From: Dillenia suffruticosa
Lineage: Eukaryota; Streptophyta; Magnoliopsida; Dilleniales; Dilleniaceae
Direction: 5' to 3'
NCBI GenBank assembly: GCA_033439265.1
Contig: JAVTVX010000012.1
Span: 16,874,501-16,938,500 of the forward strand
DNA: 64,000 nt
Both the position numbers and the translations under genes were made by a program. Below the pieces are notes generated by a model that saw only the letters and a program-made list of their open reading frames with translations, had not been told where the DNA came from and searched no databases. This document shows, piece by piece, positions 62,920 to 64,000 of this stretch (position 1 is the stretch's first letter; every line of letters begins with the position of its first letter).

Positions 62920-63778
62920 ATAAAAGAAAACTAAAAACTTTTCTGGAAATTAAAATTTGTTATATTAATGTGAATTTAAACTTAAAACCATTATTTCGAA
63001 TGATGGTAAGTGATCCGTGATAAAAAAAAAAAAAAAAAAGTATCAATCAAATTCCTAAAATCAAAAATAGTTTGCAAGCACCACAACAATTCCTTACATT
63101 TTAATTCTATTCGGATTTTAGTACCACTCCAGGAAGGATTAATATAGCTTGCTAGGTAGTTATCTCTGCTTTAATCTTTTCTAATTAAAATTCTTGTTAA
63201 CCTCATGATTAAAATAATCTAAAATAGTACTACAAAAATATGGGAATGAAATTAAAAAAATGCACTAAATGTATGTACTGCATGCATGTTTGGGTGGTAG
63301 GAATTGGTTGCATTGGGAGAGATAGTTGGAGAAGAGAAACGAGGACTCTCGGAAGATGAAATCTCGGCCTCCTTGCATCGGCACATTTGTCTTAATCCAC
63401 AACACACTGAAATCTCTGTTGATAGGTTGGAAAAATTATATTTGCTTCCTTGATTGTCTCTTCCAAATGCCAATTTCACAAAGAAAAAGAAGTGAAAATA
63501 TGGGGTTGGTTGGGGGGTGACTTGCAGGTGTGTGATATGTCAAGTGGAGTATGAAGATGGAGAACTGGTGGTGGCCCTTCCTTGTCAACACCCTTTTCAT
63601 TCTGATTGCATAACCAAATGGCTCCAAGTTCGAAAGGTAACCCTTCCTTATCAGCTTTACTACTTTTTTCTATAACCATTTCTCGGAAGAAAGAAATAAC
63701 AATTTGTTTTTATTTATTTTGCAGACCTGCCCCATATGTAGCATGGAGGTCTCATCACAAATAGTACGGATTTCATAG
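60721..63778 (+). CDS. RING-H2 E3 ubiquitin ligase, BIG BROTHER family (7 exons, 208 aa)
   Basis: A predicted E3 ligase that would pass ubiquitin from an E2 to target proteins. BIG BROTHER proteins in Arabidopsis limit organ growth. Exons are 60721-60828, 61088-61226, 61382-61425, 62603-62650, 63301-63425, 63528-63636 and 63725-63778. All have GT/AG borders, and the phases join without a stop for 627 nt. Residues 1-36 are Ser/Gln-rich ([17 protein letters not shown]). Residues 37-113 are acidic, with [16 protein letters not shown] and [15 protein letters not shown]. The family signature [20 protein letters not shown] spans exons 4-5. The RING-H2 finger (about residues 156-196) has all eight ligands: CVIC, then CQHPFH, then SDC and CPIC. 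It is shorter than the 248-residue Arabidopsis protein, as the N-terminal region is brief. The start is the first ATG after T-rich leader DNA, and its frame fits exon 2. A read-through frame at 61106-61375 is only intron retention. The exact orthologue is uncertain. Confidence 0.9.
62348..62393 (+). repeat. (AT)n microsatellite, about 22 units, in RING gene intron 3
   Basis: A perfect AT run inside the 1.2-kb third intron. It makes a spurious open frame (62191-62394) that ends in Tyr-Ile repeats. Confidence 0.95.
62874..62918 (+). repeat. (ATT)n microsatellite, about 15 units, in RING gene intron 4
   Basis: A perfect trinucleotide run in the intron between exons 4 and 5. Confidence 0.95.
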
Positions 63779-64000
63779 AGAATTACTAAAATTGTAACAT
63801 TTCCAAAGCACAAATCGCTTTGGATTCAGAATTTATGTCCATACAATATAGTGGAAGAGACAAAATGTAAATAAAATTACAGCAAATGGGGGAGCTCTCT
63901 CTTTCTACTATGGTAATTTCAACCTTTGGAGGACCGAAGCTGATTGATTCAGGTGGTTTAAGGCAACCATCAATGTCCTTTTAGTACATTCAATCTACTC
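63779..64000 (+). other. 3' flank of the RING gene
   Basis: The region after the TAG stop has a polyadenylation-like aaatgtaaataaaattac at about 63863, a plausible 3' end. No other gene begins before the window ends. Confidence 0.55.

Overview
This window is nuclear DNA of a flowering plant, probably a woody dicot or magnoliid with a repeat-rich genome; the species cannot be told from sequence alone. It is AT-rich, has no bacterial-type gene packing, and consists mostly of transposable elements of several ages inserted into one another. Plant signs are small exons with GT/AG introns, copia and gypsy elements with tRNA-Met-type primer sites, CACTA and Mutator-like elements, L1 LINEs, SINEs with poly(A) tails, and long AT, ATT and CT microsatellites.

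Only one gene looks whole: a seven-exon RING-H2 E3 ubiquitin ligase of the BIG BROTHER family at 60721-63778 (+), which splices to 208 residues. The second host locus is a broken XRCC2 gene (a RAD51 paralog of homologous recombination). It is present twice in the same direction. Copy A (5437-11189) keeps exons 1-2 and part of the introns. Copy B (36226-57182) keeps nine recognisable exons, several with stops or shifted frames. The start-proximal frame offset is the same in both copies, so the gene was probably broken before it duplicated.

Layout. 1-3665: copia-type element on the minus strand, running off the left edge, with a tandemly doubled gag piece and an LTR holding a GTCGAC-rich array. 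3770-5432: Mutator-like element (MULE-1), ending beside the XRCC2 copy A start codon. 5437-11189: XRCC2 copy A, split inside exon 2 by MULE-2 (5745-8948, TIRs and a 9-bp target duplication), with copy B supplying the unfilled site. 11190-16700: LTR-like and CACTA debris, a 380-bp direct repeat and a short tandem array. 17070-26115: a GTCGAC/TTGACT-rich LTR carrying a complete CACTA element (18580-19366) and an old gypsy element (19766-25491). 26150-27400: a second TTGAC-rich LTR-like stretch. 28174-35246: an old gypsy element on the minus strand. 36226-57182: XRCC2 copy B.

Intron 4 of copy B has swollen to about 13.9 kb through a chain of insertions. An L1 LINE (about 41480-53110) was entered by a short non-autonomous LTR element (41956-51233), which was entered by a young gypsy element (42921-49722, 773-bp LTRs about 96% alike, CACAT target duplication). 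57183-60720 is spacer with two SINE-like repeats, one with a 17-bp target duplication. I saw no CRISPR array, operon, rRNA gene or functional tRNA gene, and no evidence of an undescribed enzymatic system. The most informative signals are the XRCC2 decay history and the W-box-like arrays in the LTRs.
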